DNA of 64,000 nt, from positions 1-64,000 of the forward strand of contig JAFUQU010000033.1 of assembly GCA_017472255.1 (NCBI GenBank), written 5' to 3'. The notes beneath the pieces were generated by a model. That model worked only from the letters and a program-made list of their open reading frames with translations, had not been told where the DNA came from and ran no database searches. Below, piece by piece: positions 15,162 to 24,443 of this stretch. Position numbers and translations under genes: made by a program. Numbering within the stretch: the stretch's first letter is position 1; each line of letters starts with the position of its first letter. The DNA is from Clostridia bacterium. Its GTDB lineage: Bacteria > Bacillota > Clostridia > Oscillospirales > CAG-272.

Positions 15162-16235
15162 ATGCTTACTTTGAAAATTGCCATAGCCGATAGAAACGAC
15201 GAATATCTGGAGCGGCTTGCTGCGGTGTTGGATGATTATACCGATCTGCGGCTGTTTACATACGATGATACCGACAGCCTTACGCGGGACATTGAAATGG
15301 GAAAATTTCAGGTATTGCTCCTCGATCCCTCCATGTACCGCGGAGACCTTCCGCTGGATAATCTGGCCGCCGTCATTATCCTTTCGGGTGATTCCCGCAT
15401 TCCCTCGGACTGCGAGCGGATGCCCAAAATCCGCAAGTATCAGCGGATCAGCGCCATCTACCAGCGCATTCTCGAAATCTGTTCCGAGCTGATTCCCGAC
15501 AGCGGCATTGCCGGACGGTCGGGCGCCGCGTCGGTGATTTCCTTCTGCTCGCCCATTGGCGGCTGCGGCAAAACCACGGCTGCGCTGATCGCCGCGGCCA
15601 AGCTGGCATCCCTCCGCTACCGCGTGTTCTATCTGAATCTGGAATCCTTCCCCTCGGATGGCTGCTATCTGCCCCAGGACAGTGCGAACGGCATGAGCGC
15701 TCTGCTGGAGCGTATCAACCAGACGCCGAATTCCAGTAACGAAGACAAGCAGAATTCGCTGACCATGTTCATGCAGAGCTGCCTGCTCACCAAAGCCGAC
15801 GGCTTTTACTATATGAAGCATTTCGACAGCCCTAACGATTACGACGCCATGAGCGTCAAGGAGCTGGAGACGCTGATTACCATCGCCCGCAAGTCGGGCA
15901 GCTTCGATGTGGTGATCGTCGATTCGGGCAGTACCTTCGATGAAAAGCTTCGGACGATATTCAAGCTGTCCGATCAGATTGTTCTGGTTGAAAAGCCCGA
16001 TCCCATCAGTGTCATCAAGCTGGAGAGCTTCTACAGCCAGAATTTCATTCTCGACGAGTTCGGTGACAAGATGAAGCGCCTGCTCAACTTTGATAACGGT
16101 CAGAACGTCAGCATCGCCACCAATCTTCCCCGCATCGGCCGCATGAGCGCCGTCATGGGCGCGGACAGCGCGTCGCTGATCATCAACAAGTCGGGCGGCG
16201 CGGAAGCTGAATTCGCCCGTCTGCTGATGGAGTAA
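15162..16235 (+). CDS. tadZ: TadZ/CpaE-like localisation ATPase
   Basis: 357 residues. The first 110 or so form a degenerate response-regulator-like domain (LKIAIADRNDEYLERL, LLLDPSMYRGD). The rest is a ParA/MinD-type P-loop domain with a deviant Walker A, SPIGGCGKTTAA, near residues 131-142, and VVIVDSGSTFDE as the Walker B/switch region. TadZ places the Tad pilus machine at its site in the cell. AAGGAG sits 7 nt before the ATG at 15162; an upstream in-frame start lacks a ribosome site. First gene of the Tad cluster, 10 nt ahead of tadA. Confidence 0.88.
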   Translation: MLTLKIAIADRNDEYLERLAAVLDDYTDLRLFTYDDTDSLTRDIEMGKFQVLLLDPSMYRGDLPLDNLAAVIILSGDSRIPSDCERMPKIRKYQRISAIYQRILEICSELIPDSGIAGRSGAASVISFCSPIGGCGKTTAALIAAAKLASLRYRVFYLNLESFPSDGCYLPQDSANGMSALLERINQTPNSSNEDKQNSLTMFMQSCLLTKADGFYYMKHFDSPNDYDAMSVKELETLITIARKSGSFDVVIVDSGSTFDEKLRTIFKLSDQIVLVEKPDPISVIKLESFYSQNFILDEFGDKMKRLLNFDNGQNVSIATNLPRIGRMSAVMGADSASLIINKSGGAEAEFARLLME

Positions 16236-16245
16236 GGAGGACAGC

Positions 16246-17541
16246 ATGGCAGAAGATAAAAACTACGATCCCTTTGCCGGTGAGATTCAGGCTCTGGCCG
16301 ATCACATACGGAAAAATCCCGAGTATTCCAACTGGGACAAGGATCTGCTCAACGAAAAGATCCGCGAAGCCATGGAGCAGCGGATGCGTTCCTCGGACAA
16401 TCCTGCGGTGGCTACCTTCTACTCCTCGCTGAATTACAAGCAGAAGAGCAATCTGGTCAGCGCCGCCTTCGAAGCTATCCGCGGTCTGGGACTGCTGGGC
16501 AAGATCATCGCCGACAAGTCGATCTCCGAGGTCATGATCAACGGACCGGATAAGATCTTCGTGGAGCGCAACGGTCATCTTGAACGGCTCAACGAGCAGT
16601 TCAAGGACACCGAGGAGCTGCGCGACCTGATCATCAAGTTCACCAAGGCCATGGGACGCGCCGTCACCGACACCGATCCCATCGTCGATACCCGCCTGAA
16701 GGACGGTTCCCGTGTCAACGTGGTGCTTAACCCTGTTGCGCTGGACGGTCCCGCCGTCACCATCCGACGCTTCCCCGAGGAGGGATTGACCGTCCGCAAG
16801 CTGATTCAGTACGGCTCGCTGACCGAGGAGGCCGCCGCGTTTCTGGGCAAGCTGGTGCGTGCCCGCTACAACATCTTTATCAGCGGCGGTACCGGCTCAG
16901 GTAAGACAACCTTCCTGAACGCTCTGTCCCACTTCATTCCCGACACTGAGCGCGTCATCACCATCGAGGACTCGGCCGAGCTGCAGATTCAGCATATCCC
17001 CAATCTGGTGCGGCTGGAGACCAGAAATGACAACTCCACTGGTACGGGCGGCATTTCCATGCGCGACCTGATCAAATCCTCCCTGCGTATGCGTCCCGAC
17101 CGCATCATCGTCGGTGAGGTTCGCGGCGCGGAGGCGCTGGATATGCTTCAGGCCATGAACACCGGTCACGATGGCTCCATTTCCACCGGTCACGCCAACT
17201 CCGCACAGGATATGATCAACCGTCTGGACACCATGGTGCTCCAGGGCGCGTCCGGTCTGCCCCAGATTTCCATCCGCCGTCAGATTGCGTCGGCAGTGGA
17301 TATCATCATCCATTTGTCCCGTATGCGCGACGGCACCCGTAAGACCGTTTCCATCAGTGAGGTGGATTCCATCGAGAAGGACGGCACCATCAACCTCAAT
17401 CCTATCTTTGAATTCAAGGATGAGGATCCCACCTCCCGCAAGGTTCTGGGCTGCATCCGCCGCGTGGGCAATATGCACCACCCCGAAAAGTTCCTTGCTG
17501 CCGGTATCGTTGACTACCTTCCCGAGCTGAAGAGCGAATGA
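16246..17541 (+). CDS. tadA: TadA/CpaF secretion ATPase
   Basis: 431 residues of the type II/IV secretion ATPase superfamily, CpaF branch. The N-terminal domain contains ISEVMINGPDKIFVERNG, the usual CpaF start of the ATPase module. Walker A GGTGSGKTTF is near residue 213, the Walker B region RIIVGEVRGAEALDML near 287, and the His-box HDGSISTGHANS near 306. The hexamer drives pilus extension (and retraction) from the cytoplasm. GGAGG is 6 nt before the ATG. The gene sits between tadZ and tadB, in the canonical order. Confidence 0.95.
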   Translation: MAEDKNYDPFAGEIQALADHIRKNPEYSNWDKDLLNEKIREAMEQRMRSSDNPAVATFYSSLNYKQKSNLVSAAFEAIRGLGLLGKIIADKSISEVMINGPDKIFVERNGHLERLNEQFKDTEELRDLIIKFTKAMGRAVTDTDPIVDTRLKDGSRVNVVLNPVALDGPAVTIRRFPEEGLTVRKLIQYGSLTEEAAAFLGKLVRARYNIFISGGTGSGKTTFLNALSHFIPDTERVITIEDSAELQIQHIPNLVRLETRNDNSTGTGGISMRDLIKSSLRMRPDRIIVGEVRGAEALDMLQAMNTGHDGSISTGHANSAQDMINRLDTMVLQGASGLPQISIRRQIASAVDIIIHLSRMRDGTRKTVSISEVDSIEKDGTINLNPIFEFKDEDPTSRKVLGCIRRVGNMHHPEKFLAAGIVDYLPELKSE

Positions 17542-17552
17542 GAGGAATTGTT

Positions 17553-18299
17553 ATGCCAATCTATTATAAATGCAATATGACGCTCATCGAGCATATCATT
17601 GCGTACATCGTGTGTACGATTATCTGTACCGCGCTGCTGTATGTGTTTTACCATCTGCTGCTCGTTTCGCTGATTCTGGGCGCGGCGCTGGCCATCTATC
17701 TGGAACGGATTTACGCCGCTTCCACGGTGCGCAAGCGTCAGCGCAACCTGCGTTTACAGTTCCGTATGTTTCTGGAATCCATGAGCGTTGCCTGCCGTTC
17801 GGGTTCGACCGAGGTTCAGGCGCTGAACAGCGCATTGGAGGATCTGAAAATCTCCTATCGCGAGGATTCGGACATTGTACGCGAAATCAGCAATATTATC
17901 CGTCTGTATAACTACGGCAACGTGAAGCTGCGCGTGCTTTTTAACGATTTCGCCGAGCGCAGCGATCTGGAGGATGTACGCAGCTTTGCCGCCATTTACG
18001 AGGTCATCGAGGGCAAGAGCGACCGCATCGGCGACATCCTGACCGAGACCAGCGACATCATCGGTGAAAAGATTGAGATCGAGCAGGAAATCGAGACGGT
18101 CATTTCCTCCGCCAAATCCGAGACTAACATGATGCTGATTCTGCCGGTGATTATCGTGGTAGCCATGAGCGCCATGGGCGGAGAGCTGATGAGTGCGCTG
18201 TTTACCACCTCGACGGGACATCTTGCCGCCACTGCCTCGCTGGCTCTGTTTGCCGTATCTTACATTATGGCAACAAAGGTCAGCAACATCAACGTCTGA
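17553..18299 (+). CDS. tadB: TadB-like inner-membrane platform protein (T2SSF)
   Basis: 248 residues. The N-terminal third holds a hydrophobic segment pair (HIIAYIVCTIICTALLYVF, then LLLVSLILGAALAIYL), followed by a soluble T2SSF domain (RMFLESMSVACRSGSTEVQALNSA, typical of TadB/TadC). Two C-terminal membrane helices surround GGELMSALF. TadB and TadC form the membrane platform that couples TadA to pilin polymerisation. The ATG at 17553 is preferred over an overlapping one at 17538 because GAGAGG lies 7 nt upstream. Confidence 0.88.
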   Translation: MPIYYKCNMTLIEHIIAYIVCTIICTALLYVFYHLLLVSLILGAALAIYLERIYAASTVRKRQRNLRLQFRMFLESMSVACRSGSTEVQALNSALEDLKISYREDSDIVREISNIIRLYNYGNVKLRVLFNDFAERSDLEDVRSFAAIYEVIEGKSDRIGDILTETSDIIGEKIEIEQEIETVISSAKSETNMMLILPVIIVVAMSAMGGELMSALFTTSTGHLAATASLALFAVSYIMATKVSNINV

Positions 18300-18316
18300 C
18301 AACGGAGGAACGCAGT

Positions 18317-19390
18317 ATGTTAATGTTTCTTTGCATGGCAGTCGCGTCTCTGCTGCTGGTGGTTTTTGCCTATCTGTTCCTGACCAGCGGTGCGGAGAAC
18401 GAACGTCATCTGCGCAATAGTCTTTACAACAATCAAATCGACACAATCAAAACTTCAAAGATCGAATACAGCCTGATCAAAGCCAAACTGCAGGAGAATG
18501 AAAACGCGGTGGCCGGTATGCGCCATGAACCCGATCCCCGTCTGGTCAAGCGGGCGAAAAAGCTCCAGAAGCTGGTTGCTCAGGCTCAAAAGAGCGCGAA
18601 AAGCTATAAGAAAAACGGTGTGGGTATTCTGGATATGGCGCCGTTGGCCGGATATCGTGTGATGGATATCCGCAAAATCGACAACGACAATTCCGCGCTG
18701 AGCGGGCTGTACCAAAAGTGTCTTCATTTCAAGAACAACGACGAGGCCATGTCCCACGCTAAATACCTCATGGCGTCGCTGATCGGCAATCTGCTGCTGG
18801 GCGCGGTGGTGCTTTTTCTGGGCATAGGCTTCGGTCTGGCCTTGGGAATGGGCACCAAGAGCCTGATAATCGGATTGGTGCTGTTTGCAGTTTTCGCGCT
18901 GCTGGGATATGTGCCCTACGACGCGGTGAATGTTACCGTCCGCCAGCGCGCGGATTCCATCGAGCATGATTTTCCCCGCGTGGTGTCCAAGCTGACGCTG
19001 CTCACCGTCTCGGGCATGGAGGTCAGTCAGGCATGGGATTTGGTTTCCATGAGTGATACAGGCACATTATACGCGGAAATGCGGCGTGTGACCATCGATA
19101 TGGAGAACAACACCTCGCCGGTGGCTGCTTTCAAAAACTTTATCAAGCGCTGCGATTACAGCTATACTACCAAGCTGGGCACTGCAATGATGCAGAGTAC
19201 GATCAGAGGTAACACAGAAATCGTGGCTCTGCTTCGCGGGCTCAACACCGAGAGCTGGAGCGAGTACAAGCACAGCGCCCGCCGCAAGGGTGAGCAGATT
19301 GCGACCAAGCTGCTGATCCCGACCCTGCTCCTGTTTGCGGGGATTTTGATTTTGATTATTGTTCCTGCTATGAGCGGCTTCAATTTCTGA
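18317..19390 (+). CDS. tadC: TadC-like inner-membrane platform protein (T2SSF)
   Basis: 357 residues. It has an N-terminal membrane helix, a charged cytoplasmic stretch (about 25-150, rich in Lys and Gln), two closely spaced helices near 150-200, a T2SSF core (FPRVVSKLTLLTVSGMEVSQAW) and a final helix (LLFAGILILIIVPAM). This matches TadC, the partner of TadB. GGAGG lies 8 nt before the ATG. The cytoplasmic N-terminal extension is longer than in a minimal TadC. Confidence 0.85.
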   Translation: MLMFLCMAVASLLLVVFAYLFLTSGAENERHLRNSLYNNQIDTIKTSKIEYSLIKAKLQENENAVAGMRHEPDPRLVKRAKKLQKLVAQAQKSAKSYKKNGVGILDMAPLAGYRVMDIRKIDNDNSALSGLYQKCLHFKNNDEAMSHAKYLMASLIGNLLLGAVVLFLGIGFGLALGMGTKSLIIGLVLFAVFALLGYVPYDAVNVTVRQRADSIEHDFPRVVSKLTLLTVSGMEVSQAWDLVSMSDTGTLYAEMRRVTIDMENNTSPVAAFKNFIKRCDYSYTTKLGTAMMQSTIRGNTEIVALLRGLNTESWSEYKHSARRKGEQIATKLLIPTLLLFAGILILIIVPAMSGFNF

Positions 19391-19436
19391 TAGCAGAGAT
19401 AATAATAGATGACAACTTTAATGGAGGAATGTTAAG

Positions 19437-19685
19437 ATGAATCTCATTACAAGAGCCTGCATCGCGCTGAACACCCGTGTTCAGGCATTCAAGGAAAACC
19501 TTAAGAACGATGAGCGCGGTGTCAGCGCCATCGTCGCTACGATTATTCTGTTGTTGATCGTTATCCTGATGGCTGCCGTATTCTATGAGCAGATTTCCAC
19601 CTATTTCTCGGATATGATGGATAAGATCTTCAATACCAACGGTACCAATGCGGGCAGCATGAACACCGGCGACTTCGGCGGCTGA
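19437..19685 (+). CDS. Flp1-like pilin subunit
   Basis: 82 residues. A basic leader of about 27 residues ending in ERG is followed by VSAIVATIILLLIVILMAAVF, the hydrophobic helix of type IVb pilins, and a short hydrophilic tail rich in Asn, Thr and Gly. Cleavage by the A24 peptidase is expected after the Gly of DERG. The pattern fits the Flp1-like family found in clostridial Tad loci. Placed just after tadC with GGAGG 9 nt upstream, it is the best candidate for the major pilin. The only other cluster proteins with a prepilin-like N-terminus are the TadE-like and TadG-like ones. Confidence 0.82.
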   Translation: MNLITRACIALNTRVQAFKENLKNDERGVSAIVATIILLLIVILMAAVFYEQISTYFSDMMDKIFNTNGTNAGSMNTGDFGG

Positions 19686-19724
19686 TATCAGCTGAGCGGA
19701 CACATAGGGAAGGGAGCATAGTAT

Positions 19725-20402
19725 ATGGAAAAGAGAAAAGTATCATTACATAAGAACGAGAGCGGTCTGGCGATAGTTGAAGCCACTATTCTGCTGCCGG
19801 TCTGTATCATTATGGTGGTAGCCATATACTATGCTTCCATTTTTATGTGCCAGAAGGCGAATTTGCAGGCCAACGTGCAGAACACGCTGATCTATTACAA
19901 GAACGTGGATTCGGACACCTATGTGACGCTGAATACCAACAACATGACCTATACAAGCGGAAGCGGTACAGTGGATGCCGACGGCAGCAGCTATGGCACG
20001 CCAACTCCGCTGTTTCCCTATCGCTTTTTCAGCTTCAATGTACAGCAGAGCAAATTTGAGCAATTCTTCCGTTCCATGTGCGGGTATATGTTCTTTGATA
20101 CCGGCACGAATGTGGAATTGAAGGTTGTTCCGAAAAACTATGTTGTGTACAAAACCATCACGGCCACCGCAACCCAGACGGTGAAGCCGGCGGTCAGTCT
20201 GAGTTTGATCGGGCTGTCCGATGAAATCACAATCAAAGTCACCGGTAAAGTGGTTGTCACTGACGGCGACGATTTTATCCGCAATGTGGATCTGGTAATC
20301 GATCTGGTGGAGGACACCAAGTTTGGTGAAATAGTAAAGAGTATCGGCACAAAAGCCGGAGAACTGTATCAGTCCTTTAAGACAAATTTCAATATCGACT
20401 GA
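19725..20402 (+). CDS. TadE-like pseudopilin
   Basis: 225 residues. The N-terminus KNESGLAIVEATILLPVCI is the TadE signature: a prepilin-type cleavage site followed by Glu at position +5 or so and a hydrophobic helix. The rest is a mainly beta, hydrophilic extracellular domain with no further recognised family. TadE-like proteins are processed by the Tad peptidase and are needed for pilus assembly. AGGGAG is 8 nt before the ATG. It is one of two TadE-like genes in the locus (the other at 22884). Confidence 0.8.
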   Translation: MEKRKVSLHKNESGLAIVEATILLPVCIIMVVAIYYASIFMCQKANLQANVQNTLIYYKNVDSDTYVTLNTNNMTYTSGSGTVDADGSSYGTPTPLFPYRFFSFNVQQSKFEQFFRSMCGYMFFDTGTNVELKVVPKNYVVYKTITATATQTVKPAVSLSLIGLSDEITIKVTGKVVVTDGDDFIRNVDLVIDLVEDTKFGEIVKSIGTKAGELYQSFKTNFNID

Positions 20403-20414
20403 GCGGGGTAAAAT

Positions 20415-22871
20415 ATGTTTAATTTGTTCAAACGAAAAAAGGATGGTTCCAATGGTTCCATCACAGTGATGGTGACTTTGATCATGGTGCCGACCATGGT
20501 AGTTACCGGATTTATGGTTGACCTGGCCCGGCTCAAACTGTACGGAAATCAGGCGCTGATGACCGCGGATAATTACGGCGAGGCGGTTTTATCGGTGTAT
20601 GATAACCTGCTCAAGGATTTGTACGGTTTGTTCGCAGTGTCACAGAGTCAGAAGGGAATCGATGCGCTGAACGCGCTGGATGATTATATATCCTCCTCCT
20701 TCAATCCCAATGAAAATGCAATCTCCTGGGAGCATCTCAGCACATGGGTGCCCCAGACCCAATATACAGGATTTATGCCCTATGAGAGCGCGGAGGTTGA
20801 GCTTTCCAAAGCGAACTGCTCCGAGGCCAATCTTGCAAACACGCAGGTGCTGTCCACGCAGATCGGCGATTTCATGAAATTCCGTATCGCGCAGGCACTG
20901 ATGGATGACGGCTCGTCGCTGCTGGAGGCGGTAGCGCAGATTAACAGCATGGAGAAGAATTCCGAGGCGCTGGAAACCAAGAGCGAGTTCGATGAGAAGG
21001 CGCAGAACCTGCTGGACGAAGCGCAGAAGTATTACAATGTGCTCAAGGAAATCAAAACCTACGCAACCTTCATCAACAATGTGAGCCACGCCAGAAATAA
21101 TGCGCTGTCGTCAATCAACTCACTGGTGAACGGTTCGTCGTATCAGCGCTACAAGGCTTATTACAGCGACAAGTCGAATATCGACGCGGCGGTAAAGCAT
21201 TCCCAGAATCTGAAAAAGGATGAAAAGCTCACGGATGATGAGATCGCGCTGATTGCAATTTACAACGACTGGGCGAGCGATCCGAATGCGACAAAATCTC
21301 AGATCAGCAGCAAATTCGACAGCATTATCGATACCTATAAGGCGTCGCTGAACGCATCTCCTGTGGACTTTGACAACTTTGACAGCAAATCGAGTATGCT
21401 GACCTATTACGCGGGGCGGGTGGCAGACAAGTATACCACGCTTCAGTCAAAGCGGCGGGAGCTGGAGGCCGAACTGAACGATCCAAACGTTTCGGAGGAG
21501 CTGAAGGTCGGTATGCGCGAGGAGCTGGCGCTCATTGACGATCTGTTTACGGTGAACGGGAAATTCAGCGCCGAGCATTATACGAAGACCGCGAAAATCG
21601 TCAGCGACAACGCGCGCACCAACGACGAACTGGACAAGGCGGCTTCCGACAATTTGGATTGCTTCAAGGATATGAAGACGGCGTATCTGAATCTGACGGC
21701 GGCTCCGCAGCCCGCATCAACGATCAAAACCGATAATTACGATAATTTCTATACCTATCCCAACAGCAAGACGCTCTATGACAATTTGGTAAAGACCTTT
21801 GAATCCGGCGACGACAACGGTGCCAAGAAGAAGCAGAAGGATGCGGAAAACATGCTGTCGGATGCGGAAAAAGAAATTTCCGGCGAGGAGAAATCGGATG
21901 CGCGGGATATCCCCGCCTCCTTGAATATGGGAACCAGCGGAACGGCTCCCTCCTTCCGGCTGACGGATATGGTCGGGTCGGCCATCGATATGTTCACCAA
22001 CAACGATCTGGCGGGCGTGGGTAATACGCTGCTGCTCAAGCTGTACACGGTGCAGTACGATTTCTCCATGTTCTCCAACCGAACGACCAATGTGGAAAAG
22101 AAGGATAACTCCGGTGAGGCGCAGGAGAAGGCGGTTTCGCTTACGGGCTACGAGCTTAGCAAAAAGATCAACTATCTCTATAAAGCGGAGCTGGAGTACA
22201 TATTCGGCGGCTACAACGATTCGGATCAGAATTTAGCGTCTGCGCGCAACCATATCCTGGCCTTCCGCGCGGTTGTGAATCTGACGGCCACCTACACGGT
22301 CAAAGAGATTCACAACGCAATCCAGGAGATTTCCAAGCTGGCGGCGGCGGTGAATCCGGCGCTGGGCATTGCCGTGGCGGCAGCGCTCCGGCTGGCGGTC
22401 GCCGGTATCGAAACGGCGCAGGACTGGAAGGTGCTCAAAGAGGGCGAGGGCGTGGTGCTGATCAAAACCGATCTGAACGATCTGACGGCATACGATCGGT
22501 TCAAGGATTTGATCGAAGCGGAGGAAAGTCCTTCCGGCGAGAGCAAACATTTCAAGATGGATTACGAGCAGTACCTGATGGTCATGCTGGTGTTCATGAC
22601 CACGGCCGAGCAGGTTGCCTCACGAACCGGCGATCTGATCTCGCTGAACGTGAACACGGTGGATCAGAATATCGGCGAGAAGGGAACGCTGTCCAAGCTG
22701 ACCTTCAAAATGGAAAACGCCGTCACTGCGGTGGACGCCACCTGCAAGGTGCATCTTGATTTTCTGGTCATGCCCGAGAGCATGGCGCAGATGCTGCTGG
22801 GCGACGAATACAGCAAGGTGGAAACCTATTCACAGAACAAATACGGATTTACCGTCACGCGGGGTTATTGA
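20415..22871 (+). CDS. Large TadG-like membrane-anchored protein (DUF5702 type)
   Basis: 818 residues. Residues 1-45 carry NGSITVMVTLIMVPTMVV, a TadE/TadG-like N-terminal helix, followed by GFMVDLARLKLYGNQALMTADNYGEAVLSVYDNLLKD-type sequence that I associate with the clostridial DUF5702 family. The remaining 750 residues are predicted extracellular, strongly helical and charged, with coiled-coil-like stretches near 160-230 and 330-400 and a hydrophobic Ala-rich helix near 635-660. TadG-like proteins are large minor components that may anchor the pilus to the wall. The exact role of the family is unknown. It is about 13 nt downstream of the first tadE-like gene. Confidence 0.75.
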   Translation: MFNLFKRKKDGSNGSITVMVTLIMVPTMVVTGFMVDLARLKLYGNQALMTADNYGEAVLSVYDNLLKDLYGLFAVSQSQKGIDALNALDDYISSSFNPNENAISWEHLSTWVPQTQYTGFMPYESAEVELSKANCSEANLANTQVLSTQIGDFMKFRIAQALMDDGSSLLEAVAQINSMEKNSEALETKSEFDEKAQNLLDEAQKYYNVLKEIKTYATFINNVSHARNNALSSINSLVNGSSYQRYKAYYSDKSNIDAAVKHSQNLKKDEKLTDDEIALIAIYNDWASDPNATKSQISSKFDSIIDTYKASLNASPVDFDNFDSKSSMLTYYAGRVADKYTTLQSKRRELEAELNDPNVSEELKVGMREELALIDDLFTVNGKFSAEHYTKTAKIVSDNARTNDELDKAASDNLDCFKDMKTAYLNLTAAPQPASTIKTDNYDNFYTYPNSKTLYDNLVKTFESGDDNGAKKKQKDAENMLSDAEKEISGEEKSDARDIPASLNMGTSGTAPSFRLTDMVGSAIDMFTNNDLAGVGNTLLLKLYTVQYDFSMFSNRTTNVEKKDNSGEAQEKAVSLTGYELSKKINYLYKAELEYIFGGYNDSDQNLASARNHILAFRAVVNLTATYTVKEIHNAIQEISKLAAAVNPALGIAVAAALRLAVAGIETAQDWKVLKEGEGVVLIKTDLNDLTAYDRFKDLIEAEESPSGESKHFKMDYEQYLMVMLVFMTTAEQVASRTGDLISLNVNTVDQNIGEKGTLSKLTFKMENAVTAVDATCKVHLDFLVMPESMAQMLLGDEYSKVETYSQNKYGFTVTRGY

Positions 22872-22883
22872 GGAGGTGTGCGG

Positions 22884-23717
22884 ATGAGCGATATGCGAAA
22901 AGACAACCGGGAATCGGGTATGATCGTCGTGGAAGCGGTGATCTCCTTTACGGCGTTTATCATGGTCTGCTTGGGCATCGTTTTTATGACCAACATCTTC
23001 ATGCTGCACAACCGCGTACAGTTTGCCATCAACTCCGCCGCGCATGAAATCGCGTCCTATTCCTATGTTTACGACGCGCTGGGACTGCGGGACGCCGAGC
23101 TTGGCGTGAAATCGGACAGCGAAAAATACACCAAGCCGATCAATGAGACGGCGGCACAGATCACGGACACTCTGAACAATATCCAGAACAGTGCCAGCCA
23201 GTTCGGCGAGGTTGCCAGCGCGGTGGAGAACATCGAATTGAGCGAAGCCTCCTTCAATCAGATTTCCTCCAGTATCGAGGGGCTGAAGGACAGCGCCAAT
23301 ACGACCATCGAATCGGGTAAAAAGACGATAACCAGCGTTAAGAATCTGTTCAGCGACGGCAATGCGCTGATCGTCGGCATGATTTATATGGGCGCGGATT
23401 ATCTGGGCGACACCTTTAAGCGTGCCGTCGCAACCGGCGCGGCTTGGGGCTTTACCAAAAAATATCTGGACACCGATACACAGACGGCGGATCAGTATCT
23501 GCGCGCTTACGGTGTGGTGGACGGATATGAAGGACTGGATTTCAGTGGTTCCAGCGTCTTCTGCGACGATGGGCTGCGCGTCATTGATCTGGTGGTCGAA
23601 TACGATGTTGATTTGAGCTTCATCAACTTCGTGTTCCCGAGCACGAAGGTTCATGTGGTGCAGCGCGTGTCGGTGGGAAGCTGGGGCGGCGGAGACGGCC
23701 GGAAAGTGAATGCCTGA
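22884..23717 (+). CDS. TadE-like pseudopilin, second copy
   Basis: 277 residues. The N-terminus NRESGMIVVEAVISFTAFI has the TadE cleavage motif with the conserved Glu and a hydrophobic helix. A helical stretch rich in Ser, Asn and Glu follows (about 70-160), then a C-terminal beta domain. The start at 22884 is set by AGGAGG 7 nt upstream; a GTG at 22878 is too close to that site. It overlaps no neighbour, and its stop is directly followed by the prepilin peptidase start. Confidence 0.8.
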   Translation: MSDMRKDNRESGMIVVEAVISFTAFIMVCLGIVFMTNIFMLHNRVQFAINSAAHEIASYSYVYDALGLRDAELGVKSDSEKYTKPINETAAQITDTLNNIQNSASQFGEVASAVENIELSEASFNQISSSIEGLKDSANTTIESGKKTITSVKNLFSDGNALIVGMIYMGADYLGDTFKRAVATGAAWGFTKKYLDTDTQTADQYLRAYGVVDGYEGLDFSGSSVFCDDGLRVIDLVVEYDVDLSFINFVFPSTKVHVVQRVSVGSWGGGDGRKVNA

Positions 23718-24413
23718 ATGATGTCTGTGATAAGTACCATACTGGGAACCCTGCTGCTGGTGGGCGTGAGCCTGGCAGGCTTCGCGCTGGCGGAGAGCAT
23801 GGGCTTCCTGAAAAAAGAGAATACGGCGGCGGGCGATGCCTCCACGGAGAACATTGCACCTGCATATGTAAGCTGGCATCGGACGCCCGCGATTTTGTTG
23901 ACCATTGGTCTGACAGCCCTCTGCTGGCTGGTCGGAATGCTGGTCTACGGTATGCGCCAGACGCCGATACAGACCCTGCTGGACGCGGTGTTCATGGCGT
24001 CCATGACGCTGCTGGCGTGGATCGATGCCAGACGGCATATCGTTCCCAATAAGCTGCTTCTTTTGATGCTGGTGATCTGGGTGACGGGCTGCGGTCTGCA
24101 TATTATCCTTTCCCCGGCAGAGGGACTGGAACAGGTGATGCGGGCGGCGGCGGGATCGCTGATCGGAGGCGTCATTTTCCTGCTCTGCTATCTGCTTTCC
24201 CGGCGTCAGCTGGGCGGCGGAGATGTGAAACTGGCTTTTATCATGGGATTGTATCTGACCGGGGAACGCATTATGGGCGCGGTCTTTTACGGGGTGATGC
24301 TTTCCTGTATCTATTCGATTGTTCAGCTCTGCCGCAAAAAGGTGGGGATGAAGGATGGTATCCCGCTGGTTCCGTTCCTGTATCTGGGAACGCTGATTAC
24401 CATGCTGCTCTGA
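23718..24413 (+). CDS. A24 prepilin peptidase catalytic protein (TadV/CpaA-like)
   Basis: 231 residues with about six membrane helices. The two active-site aspartates of A24 peptidases are visible in LLAWIDARRHIVPNK (near residue 100) and LGGGDVKLAF (near 170), followed by the usual PLVPFLYLGT near the end. It cleaves the Flp1-like and TadE-like leaders at the membrane. It lacks the cytoplasmic Cys-rich domain of PilD-type enzymes; a separate gene with just that domain lies at 34549 in the same block. The ATG follows the previous stop without a gap, so translation is probably coupled. Confidence 0.88.
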   Translation: MMSVISTILGTLLLVGVSLAGFALAESMGFLKKENTAAGDASTENIAPAYVSWHRTPAILLTIGLTALCWLVGMLVYGMRQTPIQTLLDAVFMASMTLLAWIDARRHIVPNKLLLLMLVIWVTGCGLHIILSPAEGLEQVMRAAAGSLIGGVIFLLCYLLSRRQLGGGDVKLAFIMGLYLTGERIMGAVFYGVMLSCIYSIVQLCRKKVGMKDGIPLVPFLYLGTLITMLL

Positions 24414-24443
24414 ATTCTGCTTGGAGGGAATGATTGTAACGCT

